53,001 nucleotides of DNA from a virus. Where the stretch lies: positions 1 to 53,001 of IMG/VR virus record IMGVR_UViG_3300030102_005935; one strand, given 5' to 3'. The stretch's first letter is position 1. Each line of letters opens with the position of its first letter. Under the pieces are notes generated by a model. That model did not search any database, was not told where the DNA came from, and saw only the letters and a program-made list of their open reading frames with translations. This document shows, piece after piece, positions 1-9,099 of the stretch. Both the position numbers and the translations under genes were made by a program.

Positions 1-327
1 GAAGGTATCCATCATGCAACCAATTATACATGACTGTAATAGCAAGACGCGTCTTACCTGCTCCGGTAGCGGCCTTGACTGTCATGCGTGGCCTCTCAAG
101 TCCGAGCCACTTGCTGTATGCTTCCGCTTGCCACTGTCTTGCACCTTCCTCCAACTGTTCTCCTGTTCGGGTAGGAGGTAGCGAGGACAATACCATCTCT
201 TTGTCGTAGTGTTCAATACCATCCGACTGTGCGAAGTGTATCACCATGTCATCGTTAGATGAATCAACAAAGTCAATGTTCATGTCATCGTTGGTAGTGG
301 TAGTTTCAATTCCAAAATCTATTTCCA
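1..327 (-). CDS. SF2 DNA/RNA helicase, N-terminal part (gene continues off the left edge)
   Basis: Only the first 109 codons are in the window. Residues 92-99 (A-A-T-G-A-G-K-T) form a Walker A loop, and the preceding R-Q-W-Q-A-E-A stretch looks like the Q-motif region of superfamily 2 helicases, so an ATP-dependent helicase of viral replication or recombination is the likely role. The start is ATG at 327, with GGTGAGAGAA directly upstream on this strand. The N-terminal extension is low-complexity and carries three copies of a short motif also found elsewhere in the window: M-E-I-D-F-G at residues 1-6, N-D-D-M-N-I-D-F at 13-20 and N-D-D-M-V-I-H-F at 25-32. The extension precedes the catalytic core and is probably a flexible tether. 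The helicase subfamily cannot be decided without the missing C-terminus. Confidence 0.85.
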
Positions 328-354
328 TTTCTCTCACCAATTATTGATATTATC

Positions 355-368
355 TTTTTATTATAATA
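355..368 (-). promoter_or_regulatory. Putative archaeal-type TATA box for the helicase gene
   Basis: On the minus strand this AT-rich block reads TATTATAATAAAAA. It lies about 30-40 bases upstream of the helicase ATG at 327, which would give a short leader containing the GGTGA ribosome-binding site. The surrounding 340-400 is strongly AT-rich compared with flanking DNA. The assignment is by composition and spacing only. Confidence 0.4.
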
Positions 369-409
369 GAGATAACTAACTATTATTCTTATTAGAAGAA
401 CATAAGATT

Positions 410-507
410 CGTGATAATCTTCCGTGATAATCACAGGATAAGCGCGAATCACAATCTCCAACATGGGAGACAACTACACACATGTCATAGTTGTTGCGAT
501 AAGCGCG
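410..507. repeat. Short direct repeats upstream of the helicase promoter
   Basis: CGTGATAATC occurs at 410-419 and again at 423-432, 13 bp apart. GATAAGCGCG occurs at 437-446 and 498-507. Both pairs lie just upstream of the presumed helicase promoter and could be operator or initiator-protein sites. No known binding motif was recognised. Confidence 0.4.
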
Positions 508-585
508 GGGTGAATATGATAAGTTGCTTGAGTAGCAACAGGTAATATGTCAAGAACATCAAGAATCGTGCGTGCTTGACAACAA

Positions 586-767
586 CGCTGAGATATTTTC
601 AGCGCAAAGTGAATTCACAACCGTATGGTTGGCGGTTTTTTTTATGTCGGAAAAAACAACCACAATGAGCATTCATTGAGGTTGTGAGACATAAAAAAAA
701 AGGGAGCCAACCCCACCGCGAGCGGTGAGGTTGACCCCCAATGAGGACCCCGGTTTACGATACCGGG
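586..767. other. Hairpin array in the non-coding gap between the two leftward genes
   Basis: Positions 328-789 hold no gene I can support. Within them lie several inverted repeats: CGCTGA 586-591 with TCAGCG 599-604; CAACC/GGTTG at 618-631 around GTAT; a long compound hairpin at 627-712; CAACC-c-CACCGC / GCGGTG-a-GGTTG at 708-733; and CCCGGT 749-754 with ACCGGG 762-767. Three of them share the same CAACC/GGTTG outer stem. The gap is downstream of the 790-1926 gene and upstream of the helicase, both on the minus strand. It could act as terminator, leader RNA or replication element. Confidence 0.6.
627..712 (-). terminator. Long compound hairpin, possible terminator or structured RNA
   Basis: Three nested stems share one axis: GGTTGGC 627-633 pairs with GCCAACC 706-712; the 13-base arm 636-648 (eight T then ATGTC) pairs perfectly with 688-700; and ACAACC-a-CAATGA 656-668 pairs with TCATTG-a-GGTTGT 673-685 around the loop GCAT. 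Read on the minus strand, the inner hairpin is followed by a run of T, as expected of a terminator for the leftward gene ending at 790. The outer stems make it far larger than a simple terminator. Confidence 0.55.
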
Positions 768-789
768 AAACGAGTAGGACAATATTCAA

Positions 790-1926
790 TCAAAGGTTTT
801 GAAGGTCTTTGATTGACATTGAATCAATGTCAGCGTCGGACATCTTTGGAGTTCTTTGGCTGGATTGCCAATCGTTCTCTTTAGGAACCCATCTCCAATT
901 GTGTGCTGTGCCTTTGATGACCTTTGAGTCCGCAAGTTCTTGATTCAAGTCTATCCATGCTTGGACATCTTGCTTGAATTGCTTGGATACAAAGTGAGTG
1001 AAACGCATGTTGTAAAACTTACGACCACTGCCATTGATTACTGCCGCTGCCACCTTGACTAAGATGCGCTTGACGATTTGCTTCTTTTGTAGGCTAAGAT
1101 GTCCACAAAGTTCAGCGAACCAATGTCTGTAATTACCATCTAAGTCAGCACGATTGACTTTAGCGGAAGGTCTAATCTCAATGATGTCAGCAATAACAGG
1201 TTGCATGATGCTGAAGTTAGCCCAACCTGCTCGGTCCTTGAGAATTTTAGCCTCAACTCTTTGCGTGCCGTTGTTTTTGTCTTGTTCGTATCCTTTGCCG
1301 TCTTTAGCAAGGTTGAACAATACTGCTTTAGCCGCTTCAATGTCTTCATCACTTACCGCTTGGATAGCCTTGAATGATTCACCGTTTAGAGCGTCAAAGA
1401 TGTGGTTAAGTTCTGTGGCTTGCGCTTCTTCAACTTCTTCATCGCTAACCATGTCATCAAGTGATGGCATGTTGTCTCCAAAGTCAATAGACATGTCGTT
1501 GTTTGTAGTGGCCTCAGTTTGTGGCTGAGTGGTGGAAGTGTTGAACGAATCAACAAAGGTAGTGAATCCTTGACGGATATTGTTGCGGGTGGATTGTATG
1601 TCCGACCCTTTGAAGTGTTTGACAACCAAGATAGATATTTCCTTGAGTTTTTGGAAATCATTGGGCATAGACATACCGGAGTCACCTTCGTAATACTCCG
1701 TAATCTTCGTATGCTCAATGCCGACACTGTTAGCAAGGCGAACAATCAAGGTTGCGTTCTTGACTGCTTGCCGGTTGCCGGTATCGGTCTTTTTGGTCTT
1801 AATGCTGGCTTCAGTTTCATTAGCGAAGGCCATCAGTCTTGCTGCCTTTTCATCACCGTCGCCGGGTCCGAAGAAGCAATCACTGAAAGCGTCTGCTGTT
1901 TCATATACTTTGTTCTGCTGTGGCAT
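790..1926 (-). CDS. Unknown 378-aa protein in the helicase operon, carrying the D-M-S-I-D-F-G motif
   Basis: No family was recognised. I chose ATG 1926 because GGAGGT ends directly before the upstream ATG at 1932, leaving a normal 6-base spacing only for 1926. Residues 50-128 look helical and charged. Residues 128-180 are a T/Q-rich then acidic linker with N-N-D-M-S-I-D-F-G at 142-150. The C-terminal half (about 180-378) is a basic, aromatic-containing folded domain with K-K-Q-I-V-K-R-I and N-W-R-W-V-P. Its position before the helicase on the same strand, and the shared motif, suggest a replication or recombination partner, for example a DNA-binding or annealing protein. That role is inference. 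Confidence 0.75.
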   Translation of the reverse strand: MPQQNKVYETADAFSDCFFGPGDGDEKAARLMAFANETEASIKTKKTDTGNRQAVKNATLIVRLANSVGIEHTKITEYYEGDSGMSMPNDFQKLKEISILVVKHFKGSDIQSTRNNIRQGFTTFVDSFNTSTTQPQTEATTNNDMSIDFGDNMPSLDDMVSDEEVEEAQATELNHIFDALNGESFKAIQAVSDEDIEAAKAVLFNLAKDGKGYEQDKNNGTQRVEAKILKDRAGWANFSIMQPVIADIIEIRPSAKVNRADLDGNYRHWFAELCGHLSLQKKQIVKRILVKVAAAVINGSGRKFYNMRFTHFVSKQFKQDVQAWIDLNQELADSKVIKGTAHNWRWVPKENDWQSSQRTPKMSDADIDSMSIKDLQNL

Positions 1927-1983
1927 ATTCATACCTCCTACTCCCTCAATGGAAGCACTTTTGCAGTAAGATTGGGCGCGCCC

Positions 1984-1990
1984 TTTATAA
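1984..1990 (-). promoter_or_regulatory. Putative TATA box for the leftward operon
   Basis: On the minus strand the sequence is TTATAAA, immediately preceded by the perfect 10-bp palindrome GGGCGCGCCC (1974-1983 on the + strand, so just downstream in the minus-strand sense). It lies about 60 bases before the chosen ATG at 1926, which allows a 30-base leader carrying the GGAGGT site. This fits archaeal promoter spacing but is not proven. Confidence 0.4.
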
Positions 1991-2389
1991 GCAAAAGGCC
2001 AAAAATCGGGTTGTCAGTCTTCGCGTTCTTGCTGCGCGATGGAGTGCAAGAACACGCGACAACCGTATGGTTGGAGCGAGCGCGTCGTGTAGTCGTCGCT
2101 CGCGACAACACGCGCCCGCGCGTTGTGTATTATCGCGTAATCGCGACACTGCGAAGCATCGCGCCGTTAGTGAAGGTGCTGATTTGCGCGAATTATCGCG
2201 CTACGCGCCCACCCCGCGGAGCAATTTGCCCCCCGCGTTAGCCGGAGTCGCGCTCGCGGCGCGGCAATTTGCCCTCCTTAACCGCGTGCGAAATACAGAC
2301 AATTTTTTCATGGGGGTCAAAAAAAAATTAGCGCAAAAAATTTTTACGACCGCTATCTTCAAGGGCAAGGTTGCTATCCGATATACCAC
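1991..2389. other. Divergent intergenic region, CGCG-rich with direct and inverted repeats
   Basis: No convincing gene lies between the leftward operon and the 2209-aa protein. Positions 2045-2290 are much richer in CG and CGCG than the flanks and hold many imperfect repeats: GCGAGCG 2076-2082 with CGCTCGC 2097-2103, GCAATTTGCC at 2221-2230 and 2264-2273, and several ATTATCGCG-type words. A 16-base sequence identical to one in the other intergenic gap lies at 2059-2074. A divergent control region or replication origin is plausible. Confidence 0.5.
2059..2074. repeat. 16-bp repeat with hairpin, second copy at 617-632
   Basis: ACAACCGTATGGTTGG occurs here and at 617-632, both times in non-coding DNA beside leftward genes. 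The core CAACC-GTAT-GGTTG can form a five-pair hairpin with a four-base loop, or be a dyad operator. I saw no further copy in the window, but did not search exhaustively. Confidence 0.5.
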
Positions 2390-5300
2390 ATGGCTCGCTT
2401 TGTCCGTATCTTGAAGGCCACGAAAAGGCAAGAAAAAGACGAGCGCAAACGCAAGAGGGACGAGGCAAGAGAGGCACGCAAAGCCAAGAAAAAAGCGCGA
2501 CAGAATAAGAAAAAACAGGTGCGCGTAGTTGATGCTCCGCCACCAAACAAAGAGCCGAAGGAAGCCAAACCGGAACCACCGAAAGAAGAGCCACCAAAAA
2601 ATAAGGAGACTAAGCCACCAACGCGCGAAATTGCTGTCCGAGACAGAAAGAAAGGTAAAACCGAGAAGGCTTTTGAGTCTTTACAGCCTTATATGAACAA
2701 CTTGATGAAGAGGCATGACGCTGGTGAGATTGACATAGTGGACTTATACACTAATATTATCAACGCGAACAACCTTTTGATTGGTCAAGCACTTGGTATG
2801 GACGAAAGTGCGCTGTATGAAGCGCAGGGAGACATACCTGCAATTATGGCGGAACCTTTGATTAACGCTCCTGTAATGATGCACTTACAAAGAATGTCAA
2901 ACAAATACCCGGAACTCAAAGAAGTTCGCGCAGAAGACGAAGAAGACAACGGTAGTTTGGAAGATTTGATGGAGGCGACAAAAGGAATACGCGCTGATAT
3001 TTCATCGTTTATCGCGGACCCAATAAACATGGGAAGACCGCACCAACAAAAAGACATCAATGGTATTTACAAATTGTTGGCTCGCTTTAATCACCCATTG
3101 GCTGTAACGCTTGGTGAAGAAATACCAAAGAGCGACAAGATTGCACCAAACTACAAACCAAGAAGACCTCGCCAAATACGCGTTAGGGGAAAAATGACAG
3201 ACCGCGACTTTGAGGGTGAGATGAACCGTTTAGCGCGTGAACAATCGGAACTGTTGAGTGGGAGAACACCCGCGGGTTCTATGGTTCCCTTTGGAGGACC
3301 GCGAGCGCAAGACAAGAAATTCTATGACGAATTCTTTTCACAGACCGATATTGACCGCGGACCAAAGAAGCAAACTGGTATTGTTGTTAAACGACCAAGC
3401 ACCGCGATGACGAAAAATATTCTTGAAAAAGTCAAACAAATTAGTCGCGAAGAAGCACTTGATGATAAGGACGCGTTCAATAGTTTACAAGATAAATTCA
3501 ACAACTTCATGATTTCATTAACAGGCAATAAGGCGTTCGGAACATCGGGGCGCGCTGGTAAATTTGGTGGTGAAATTGAAACTGGTCGCGCACCAAACGC
3601 ACTTACACCGTCTATGGCAGAAGTTGGTAAGCAACTTGGTATCGGTATGCCAGCACCAAACATACCGGACATGATGCTCAAACCTCATTTAGAAGGTAAA
3701 TCACCTTTCAGTATGGAGTTGCGTGACGCATTGGCTGTTGAGTTAGGCCCTATGGATAAAACAGGTTTCCACCCATCGCTTGTGTCATCAACAGGTGAAG
3801 ACGGGCTACTAAGCAGTTTGCTTGATGATGAAACTAAAGAAACAACTGAGGGTGCTGGTTTTGCTGGAACTAAAGAGGAAATTGAAGAGAAAGCCAGTGA
3901 AGCGCGAAGAGCAAGAATTGGTGGAGTTGCAACTGAATCTTCAATGATGGAACCCGAAGATGAACTTGCGGTTGTTCAAGGTAAAAGGAAGATGTCGCCT
4001 TCTCAAAAGATGGCTGAACTTGAGCGCAGGTTGCAACAAGGTGATATTGACGATTATGAATATGAAATGCAAAGACTCGCGCTTCAAATGAATCAACACA
4101 AGATAGACAGCGATAAAGAATTAGGCGGTCTAAGTGGTGATGATTTTGATGTTAATCACGCATTCTTTGGTTTGAATGAGAATCAAATCATGGAGCGCAG
4201 TCAAATGTTTGTTGACAATCTTATCGGTATGGGTCGTGTTATACGAGAGTTGAGGTATGAAGCACACAGACATAGTGGTGCTGAGACACCCGAACAAAAA
4301 AAGAAAGTTGATAATGAAATAGCCGCTATGGGTTTGGACGCGCAACATCTTATTTCATTTGGTAATATTGACAATGCTCCGCTTAGGGACATATTAAGAT
4401 ACAACAGGCTTGATGATATTATGAACGGTAAACTAAGTCAAGTAATGCCGCGAATAACATCGCAGATGAATAGACAGCACAAAATGATGAAAGATATGGG
4501 CTTGAGCGATGTTGATGTTGTTAATGCGGCTATGAAATACGCTAACGCTGATATGAGTATTAGCGGATACAAAGATGCATTCAAGAGTCTGTTAACACAG
4601 AAGCGCAAAGAGGGTGATTTGAAATCATATCCAATTTATCGTTTGTTGCAATATTTACAGAAAAAGGGACTTCGCGAAGCAATGGACGAGGAACATCATC
4701 AAAAGGTAATGGAGCAGCAGAAAAGGTTTGAGAGAAACCACGCTGCGCGCAAAACAGAAAGAGAGTTAGGTAGTTTCAGTGCTGGTGGGGCTGATTTGAT
4801 GTCGCCGCAACCCGAACACATTTCTCATCTTTTAGAAGACAAAGAAGAATGTCTATCGTGCCACCCGGATAGATTTGGGAACCGAACCGCACAGGAAGCA
4901 AGACTGCATTCACCATTCAAGCGTGAAAGAACACCATTCGCGCATAAATCAATCACTATGCCTCTTTTGACTGATTACAAAGAAGGCAAAGGGCGAGGCG
5001 ACGCGCGTTTGTATGCTATTGCGCCGGAAGGTCAAACTTCCCTTGCTTCTATCGTCAATCATATTTATCCGGGCAAACTTGACATCAAGAAACTATTAGC
5101 AGAAGAAGAAAGAGTCAAAGAAGACCGTCAAAGAAGTGTTGCAAATTGGCGCAAAGATAAAACCAAAAAATACAAACGACTCATCAAAGATGCTGTTCTT
5201 ACAGGTAATCCACGCGCTGCAAACATTTACAAAAAGTTTGGACTTTACAAGACAATTGAGAATGCTATCGCAACAGGACCAGCGGGTATGAGCAACAAAG

Positions 5301-8300
5301 AATTAGTTGCTGCATCGTTCTTCATGAATAACGACGATTCAATTGATAAATTCCAAGAAATGCATCGTAAAAAGACGCTTATGGCTACAAGATTCAACGC
5401 TATTACTGACGCTATTGATTTCATGAAAGAGATAGCCGAAGGTCAATATGGTGGTAAAATCAAACCGGGTGCGTTGAAAAGTGAATCATTAAGACGCGCT
5501 CTTCTTAGTGAATTAGTTGGTGGGCCTATTGATGGTATTCAAAGAGCAGACAAAAGCATACTAAGAGCAAAAAGAAGCCTTGAATCATTAGACCCTATTT
5601 ACCGACAGTATTTAGCAGAACAAAAGGACTATGAGGAAAAATTAGCGCAAACCAAGATGCAGACATACATTGACGAAGATGGTAATGAGCGACAAGAACG
5701 CGGACAATATATGGAGCCATCACAAATCGCAATGATTGAAGAAATCGCTAAAAAGATTGACAAGAAGTATAGCAGTATGTTGTTAGACCGTAAAAACAAA
5801 CTTAGCACTATCAAGCGTAATGAAAACAAAAAGCAAAAACTACAAGATGCAAGCGAAGAATCTTTGTCGCGTGTTAACGAATTCATGCTTGGTGTTTTCA
5901 TCAAGGCCGGTGGTGACATTGCAAAGATTCTCAACAGCAAAAAACCAACAACGAGTATGGTATCCAAACTGTATGAACAGTTGTATGAAGACGATGACTT
6001 TGATTCAATACACCGCGCTGATACAGATGGCAACTTGAGCCGCGACTTTACTCATTCTTTGAGTAATTACAAATTGGGACGAATGGGTGAAATGGCTGGA
6101 ACAGGTATCATGGCTCATAACAACAACAAAGCATTGCCGCGTGTTAACAATATCAACCAACTACTTGCTCATCGTATCGCTATGGGCTTCCCCCTCAAAG
6201 AAGATGACATTGAGCGCGCTAAATCAATGATGTTTGATGCTGAGATGACTGATGCTGTTGATGATGAAGATGATGAAGAGTTTATGCGATTAGCGCGTGA
6301 AATGATGACCGAAGAAGAAATACAGAATCTATCGGAAAAGAAACATCATCATCATGACGACAGTGCTAACGAGTTGGGGTTAATCACAGAAGCAGAAGCA
6401 GCGCGAAGGGAGCAAAATTCACACTTTACAAGAGGTAGTGAAGAAGCCATTGAAAGAGGTGATATTAATGCGCAGTCGTTGATAAGTAATTGGCGACAAC
6501 ATGCACCAACATTATGCGGAACATGTCATGGACATAAGTTCGTTACTAAAGATGAAGCAATCTCATTCTTGCGTCATCGCATACCGGAACTGGAAGGTGT
6601 AGGAAGAGACAGTCCAAGAATGATGAAATACATATCACAAAACTTACGACCGCGAGGCACGCAAGATTTCGCAAGTCATGAAATGGCTGATGAAATGGAA
6701 GACCACGAACACGAACAATTCGCGTGTCCGGCATGTGAACACAGTGCTGATTATGTTCAAGGTGGTAAGTGTAGCAACGGTTTATGCCCCGATTGTTTAG
6801 GTAGTGGTGTCCGCGACCCATTAGATGATGAACACATACATGATGGTTACACAGACGCGGAAGGAAACAAAATAGATGGTAAAAACCATCACTATTCGCA
6901 TAACGGTGCAGTCGGCGCGAAGTTTGACCACCTTAACCAACTGCTATTACAGGGAGCAGAAATGATGCAAAGCGGTAAAATACCCGACTTTCTGCAAGAA
7001 GTCGTTAAACGCGCTTCACCAGTATGGCAGCAGTATGGTGATTATGTAGGGACAGGTAAATACAAAACAATTGAGGATAAAAGAAATGCAGCGCGAAAGA
7101 AAGAATTGGAACCGTTGGAGATTGACCCTAACGCGCCGGAGATACCCGGTCCACCAAGAGAAGAAAACGAAGAAACGGCAGATAACACAGATATGAATAT
7201 TGATTTCGGTCAAGAAAAACCAAAAGATAACACAGATATGAATATTGATTTCGGTCAAGAAAAAGAAGAGCCAAGAATTGACATACCGTTATACGGTGTG
7301 CAAAAGAAGGCTCTTGATTCTCATCACAAGATAATGCTTGAAAACAGAATTAATCAATTAGAAATGATTGGTGTAAAAACACAAGAAAACGCTGGTAATG
7401 CTGACGCAGTAAAGATGATAAAAGATTTAGCGGCAGAAATTAGAGCAGACCCCGCTTTCATCAGCGGTGAAGTTCATGGAAACGATATGCACCCGCTGGT
7501 TGATAAAATACACAAGTTGCAAGAATATGCAGAAGCGGCGTATGTTGCTTCCGAAATGGGCTTTGACGACAGAAGAAAAATACCGTATGATGAAAAAGGC
7601 AACATACTAACAAGCGTCAAGGACATATTTGCTGGTGATTCACCTTTGACATTTGCTGATTATGAACCGTTGACCCCTATGCATGGACACAACTTGACAT
7701 TAAGTGAAATAGCAGAAGGACTGTTTGAAGATGGTGCGACTCATTCACCAAGACCGATTGATGATAAAAGATTAGCAGACTTATTCCGCGGTAACAATAA
7801 AGCGATGGGTGTCATCAATCGTCGCCAGCAATACAACAAACTTGACAAAAATAAACTAAGCAAAATAGCCTCCGCGCTTGATGGAATTGACAAACCAATG
7901 GTTGCTCGTAAAACAACTAATTTGAGAAGCGACTCATTAGATGCTATATTGAAAGAATTTGGCGAAGAAGGTAAAGTCTCCGAGATGGATAAACCGCAGT
8001 TGACTTATAGTGATGAAACAATGAATGCGTTTAAGCAAGCAGGTGCTACAGATGTTAACGCATTAATTACTGCACCAAACGCTAACAAACAAAATCGCGC
8101 AATCAACGAAGGATACAATGTGAACTTGAATAGTTCAATCAAAGAGTTGTGGCAAGAGTATGTTCTAAAGACAGCAATGAGAACATTCATGACGCGCGTT
8201 AACAACCCTCTTGATTTCCCAAAGATACCCGAAAACATCACACCGTCAAACATGAAACAGTTAGTTGGTGAAGATGTTGGGTTGTTCAAATTGTTAAGAG

Positions 8301-9019
8301 ATGAAGCCGCGAAACTATGTGGTTATGAAAATGAAGATGAGTTTAGTAAAAAGGTTGGGTTGACCAGCAAAATAGAGATTACTGACGGTAAAGGAAGAGT
8401 TGCGCGAGAGTTGAACCCAAGAGAATTCAAAGCAGATGTTATGCAGAATGCTAACCATGAAGATAGTGCTAAATTAGATTTAGGTTTTGTCAAATATCAA
8501 AAAGACGATGAAGGTAATCTCATTAGTGCTAAGTTTACACCAACAGATTTGAAAAAGTTGTTTGCTAATTCACAAAAATTAGCATTCTCAGCAGAAGATA
8601 AGGCGATGTATGACGGTATGGTAAAATCCGCTCAATGGCATCACTATCCTAATTGGTATCATAGAGATGTGATGCGCGATGTATTACAAGGTCAAGAAGG
8701 CAAAGAAGATGGGTTTAGTGATTATGATGAGTTGAGTCAAGCATTCCAAAATGGCCTGTTGCCACCGGAGATAGATAAAAGACTCAAAGAATCACTTATT
8801 CTAACAAGAATGTCGCACCCTACATTGAATCATCAAAACTACGGTGATATGTTAGCGTATGACCACGCGAGACAGGAAATGTTGAGAATGCAAAGAATGT
8901 CGCGTATGCAACGATATGGAACTAACCCGTATCTTGGACCTACACCCACGCAACCAACGGAGATGCCCCAGCAACAACAGCAACAGCCCGCAATTGATTT
9001 TGAGGGCGATTCTCAATAA
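2390..9019 (+). CDS. Giant 2209-aa basic and zinc-finger protein, probably virion-associated
   Basis: No enzyme family was recognised. Residues 1-85 are extremely Lys/Arg-rich and then Pro/Glu-rich, a likely nucleic-acid-binding or disordered tail. The middle is mostly charged helical sequence. Three cysteine clusters look like zinc sites: C821/C824, C1376/C1379 and C1446/C1449/C1461/C1466/C1469; the last ends in C-P-D-C-L-G-S-G, like the repeats of DnaJ-type zinc fingers. D-N-T-D-M-N-I-D-F-G occurs twice, at residues 1598-1607 and 1613-1622, and the C-terminus ends P-A-I-D-F-E-G-D-S-Q. ATG 2390 lacks a clear Shine-Dalgarno, so a leaderless start is possible. An internal virion or ejected protein is a guess from its size, composition and shared motif. 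Confidence 0.85.
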   Translation: MARFVRILKATKRQEKDERKRKRDEAREARKAKKKARQNKKKQVRVVDAPPPNKEPKEAKPEPPKEEPPKNKETKPPTREIAVRDRKKGKTEKAFESLQPYMNNLMKRHDAGEIDIVDLYTNIINANNLLIGQALGMDESALYEAQGDIPAIMAEPLINAPVMMHLQRMSNKYPELKEVRAEDEEDNGSLEDLMEATKGIRADISSFIADPINMGRPHQQKDINGIYKLLARFNHPLAVTLGEEIPKSDKIAPNYKPRRPRQIRVRGKMTDRDFEGEMNRLAREQSELLSGRTPAGSMVPFGGPRAQDKKFYDEFFSQTDIDRGPKKQTGIVVKRPSTAMTKNILEKVKQISREEALDDKDAFNSLQDKFNNFMISLTGNKAFGTSGRAGKFGGEIETGRAPNALTPSMAEVGKQLGIGMPAPNIPDMMLKPHLEGKSPFSMELRDALAVELGPMDKTGFHPSLVSSTGEDGLLSSLLDDETKETTEGAGFAGTKEEIEEKASEARRARIGGVATESSMMEPEDELAVVQGKRKMSPSQKMAELERRLQQGDIDDYEYEMQRLALQMNQHKIDSDKELGGLSGDDFDVNHAFFGLNENQIMERSQMFVDNLIGMGRVIRELRYEAHRHSGAETPEQKKKVDNEIAAMGLDAQHLISFGNIDNAPLRDILRYNRLDDIMNGKLSQVMPRITSQMNRQHKMMKDMGLSDVDVVNAAMKYANADMSISGYKDAFKSLLTQKRKEGDLKSYPIYRLLQYLQKKGLREAMDEEHHQKVMEQQKRFERNHAARKTERELGSFSAGGADLMSPQPEHISHLLEDKEECLSCHPDRFGNRTAQEARLHSPFKRERTPFAHKSITMPLLTDYKEGKGRGDARLYAIAPEGQTSLASIVNHIYPGKLDIKKLLAEEERVKEDRQRSVANWRKDKTKKYKRLIKDAVLTGNPRAANIYKKFGLYKTIENAIATGPAGMSNKELVAASFFMNNDDSIDKFQEMHRKKTLMATRFNAITDAIDFMKEIAEGQYGGKIKPGALKSESLRRALLSELVGGPIDGIQRADKSILRAKRSLESLDPIYRQYLAEQKDYEEKLAQTKMQTYIDEDGNERQERGQYMEPSQIAMIEEIAKKIDKKYSSMLLDRKNKLSTIKRNENKKQKLQDASEESLSRVNEFMLGVFIKAGGDIAKILNSKKPTTSMVSKLYEQLYEDDDFDSIHRADTDGNLSRDFTHSLSNYKLGRMGEMAGTGIMAHNNNKALPRVNNINQLLAHRIAMGFPLKEDDIERAKSMMFDAEMTDAVDDEDDEEFMRLAREMMTEEEIQNLSEKKHHHHDDSANELGLITEAEAARREQNSHFTRGSEEAIERGDINAQSLISNWRQHAPTLCGTCHGHKFVTKDEAISFLRHRIPELEGVGRDSPRMMKYISQNLRPRGTQDFASHEMADEMEDHEHEQFACPACEHSADYVQGGKCSNGLCPDCLGSGVRDPLDDEHIHDGYTDAEGNKIDGKNHHYSHNGAVGAKFDHLNQLLLQGAEMMQSGKIPDFLQEVVKRASPVWQQYGDYVGTGKYKTIEDKRNAARKKELEPLEIDPNAPEIPGPPREENEETADNTDMNIDFGQEKPKDNTDMNIDFGQEKEEPRIDIPLYGVQKKALDSHHKIMLENRINQLEMIGVKTQENAGNADAVKMIKDLAAEIRADPAFISGEVHGNDMHPLVDKIHKLQEYAEAAYVASEMGFDDRRKIPYDEKGNILTSVKDIFAGDSPLTFADYEPLTPMHGHNLTLSEIAEGLFEDGATHSPRPIDDKRLADLFRGNNKAMGVINRRQQYNKLDKNKLSKIASALDGIDKPMVARKTTNLRSDSLDAILKEFGEEGKVSEMDKPQLTYSDETMNAFKQAGATDVNALITAPNANKQNRAINEGYNVNLNSSIKELWQEYVLKTAMRTFMTRVNNPLDFPKIPENITPSNMKQLVGEDVGLFKLLRDEAAKLCGYENEDEFSKKVGLTSKIEITDGKGRVARELNPREFKADVMQNANHEDSAKLDLGFVKYQKDDEGNLISAKFTPTDLKKLFANSQKLAFSAEDKAMYDGMVKSAQWHHYPNWYHRDVMRDVLQGQEGKEDGFSDYDELSQAFQNGLLPPEIDKRLKESLILTRMSHPTLNHQNYGDMLAYDHARQEMLRMQRMSRMQRYGTNPYLGPTPTQPTEMPQQQQQQPAIDFEGDSQ
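7181..7264 (+). repeat. 39-bp perfect tandem repeat encoding the D-M-N-I-D-F-G motif
   Basis: The 39 bases at 7181-7219 are repeated exactly at 7226-7264 (45-bp period). Each copy encodes D-N-T-D-M-N-I-D-F-G-Q-E-K inside the 2209-aa protein. DNA-level identity indicates a recent duplication of the motif rather than ancient divergence. Confidence 0.9.
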
Positions 9020-9024
9020 TATCG

Positions 9025-9031
9025 TTTTTTT
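9025..9031 (+). terminator. T-run terminator after the 2209-aa gene
   Basis: Seven T residues follow the TAA at 9017-9019 by five bases, with no strong hairpin. Oligo-T terminators of this kind are typical of archaea. A new AT-rich promoter-like region follows directly. Confidence 0.45.
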
Positions 9032-9044
9032 CTCATAATCATAA

Positions 9045-9056
9045 TTTACTATATTA
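9045..9056 (+). promoter_or_regulatory. Putative TATA box for the membrane/GTPase module
   Basis: TTTACTATATTA lies in the AT-rich 9020-9085 block, about 45 bases before a short leader ORF and about 95 before the first membrane-protein gene. The block also contains repeated CGATAAT-like words. This is the largest gap (9020-9148) in the rightward series after the giant gene, so a new transcription unit probably starts here. Confidence 0.45.
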
Positions 9057-9099
9057 TTCTGATAATAATACGATAATAGCGATAAAAGGGTGAATCAAC

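Noticed and set aside
1519-2241. Long rightward open frame (240 codons) crossing the divergent gap
   Set aside because: It is antisense to the 378-aa gene, crosses its promoter and ribosome site, has no Shine-Dalgarno and gives a sequence with no domain-like pattern. The stop-poor CGCG region makes chance frames likely.
1920-2414. Rightward open frame of 164 codons in the intergenic region
   Set aside because: It spans the repeats and runs past the start of the 2209-aa gene in another frame; its composition is dominated by Arg and Ala from CGCG words.
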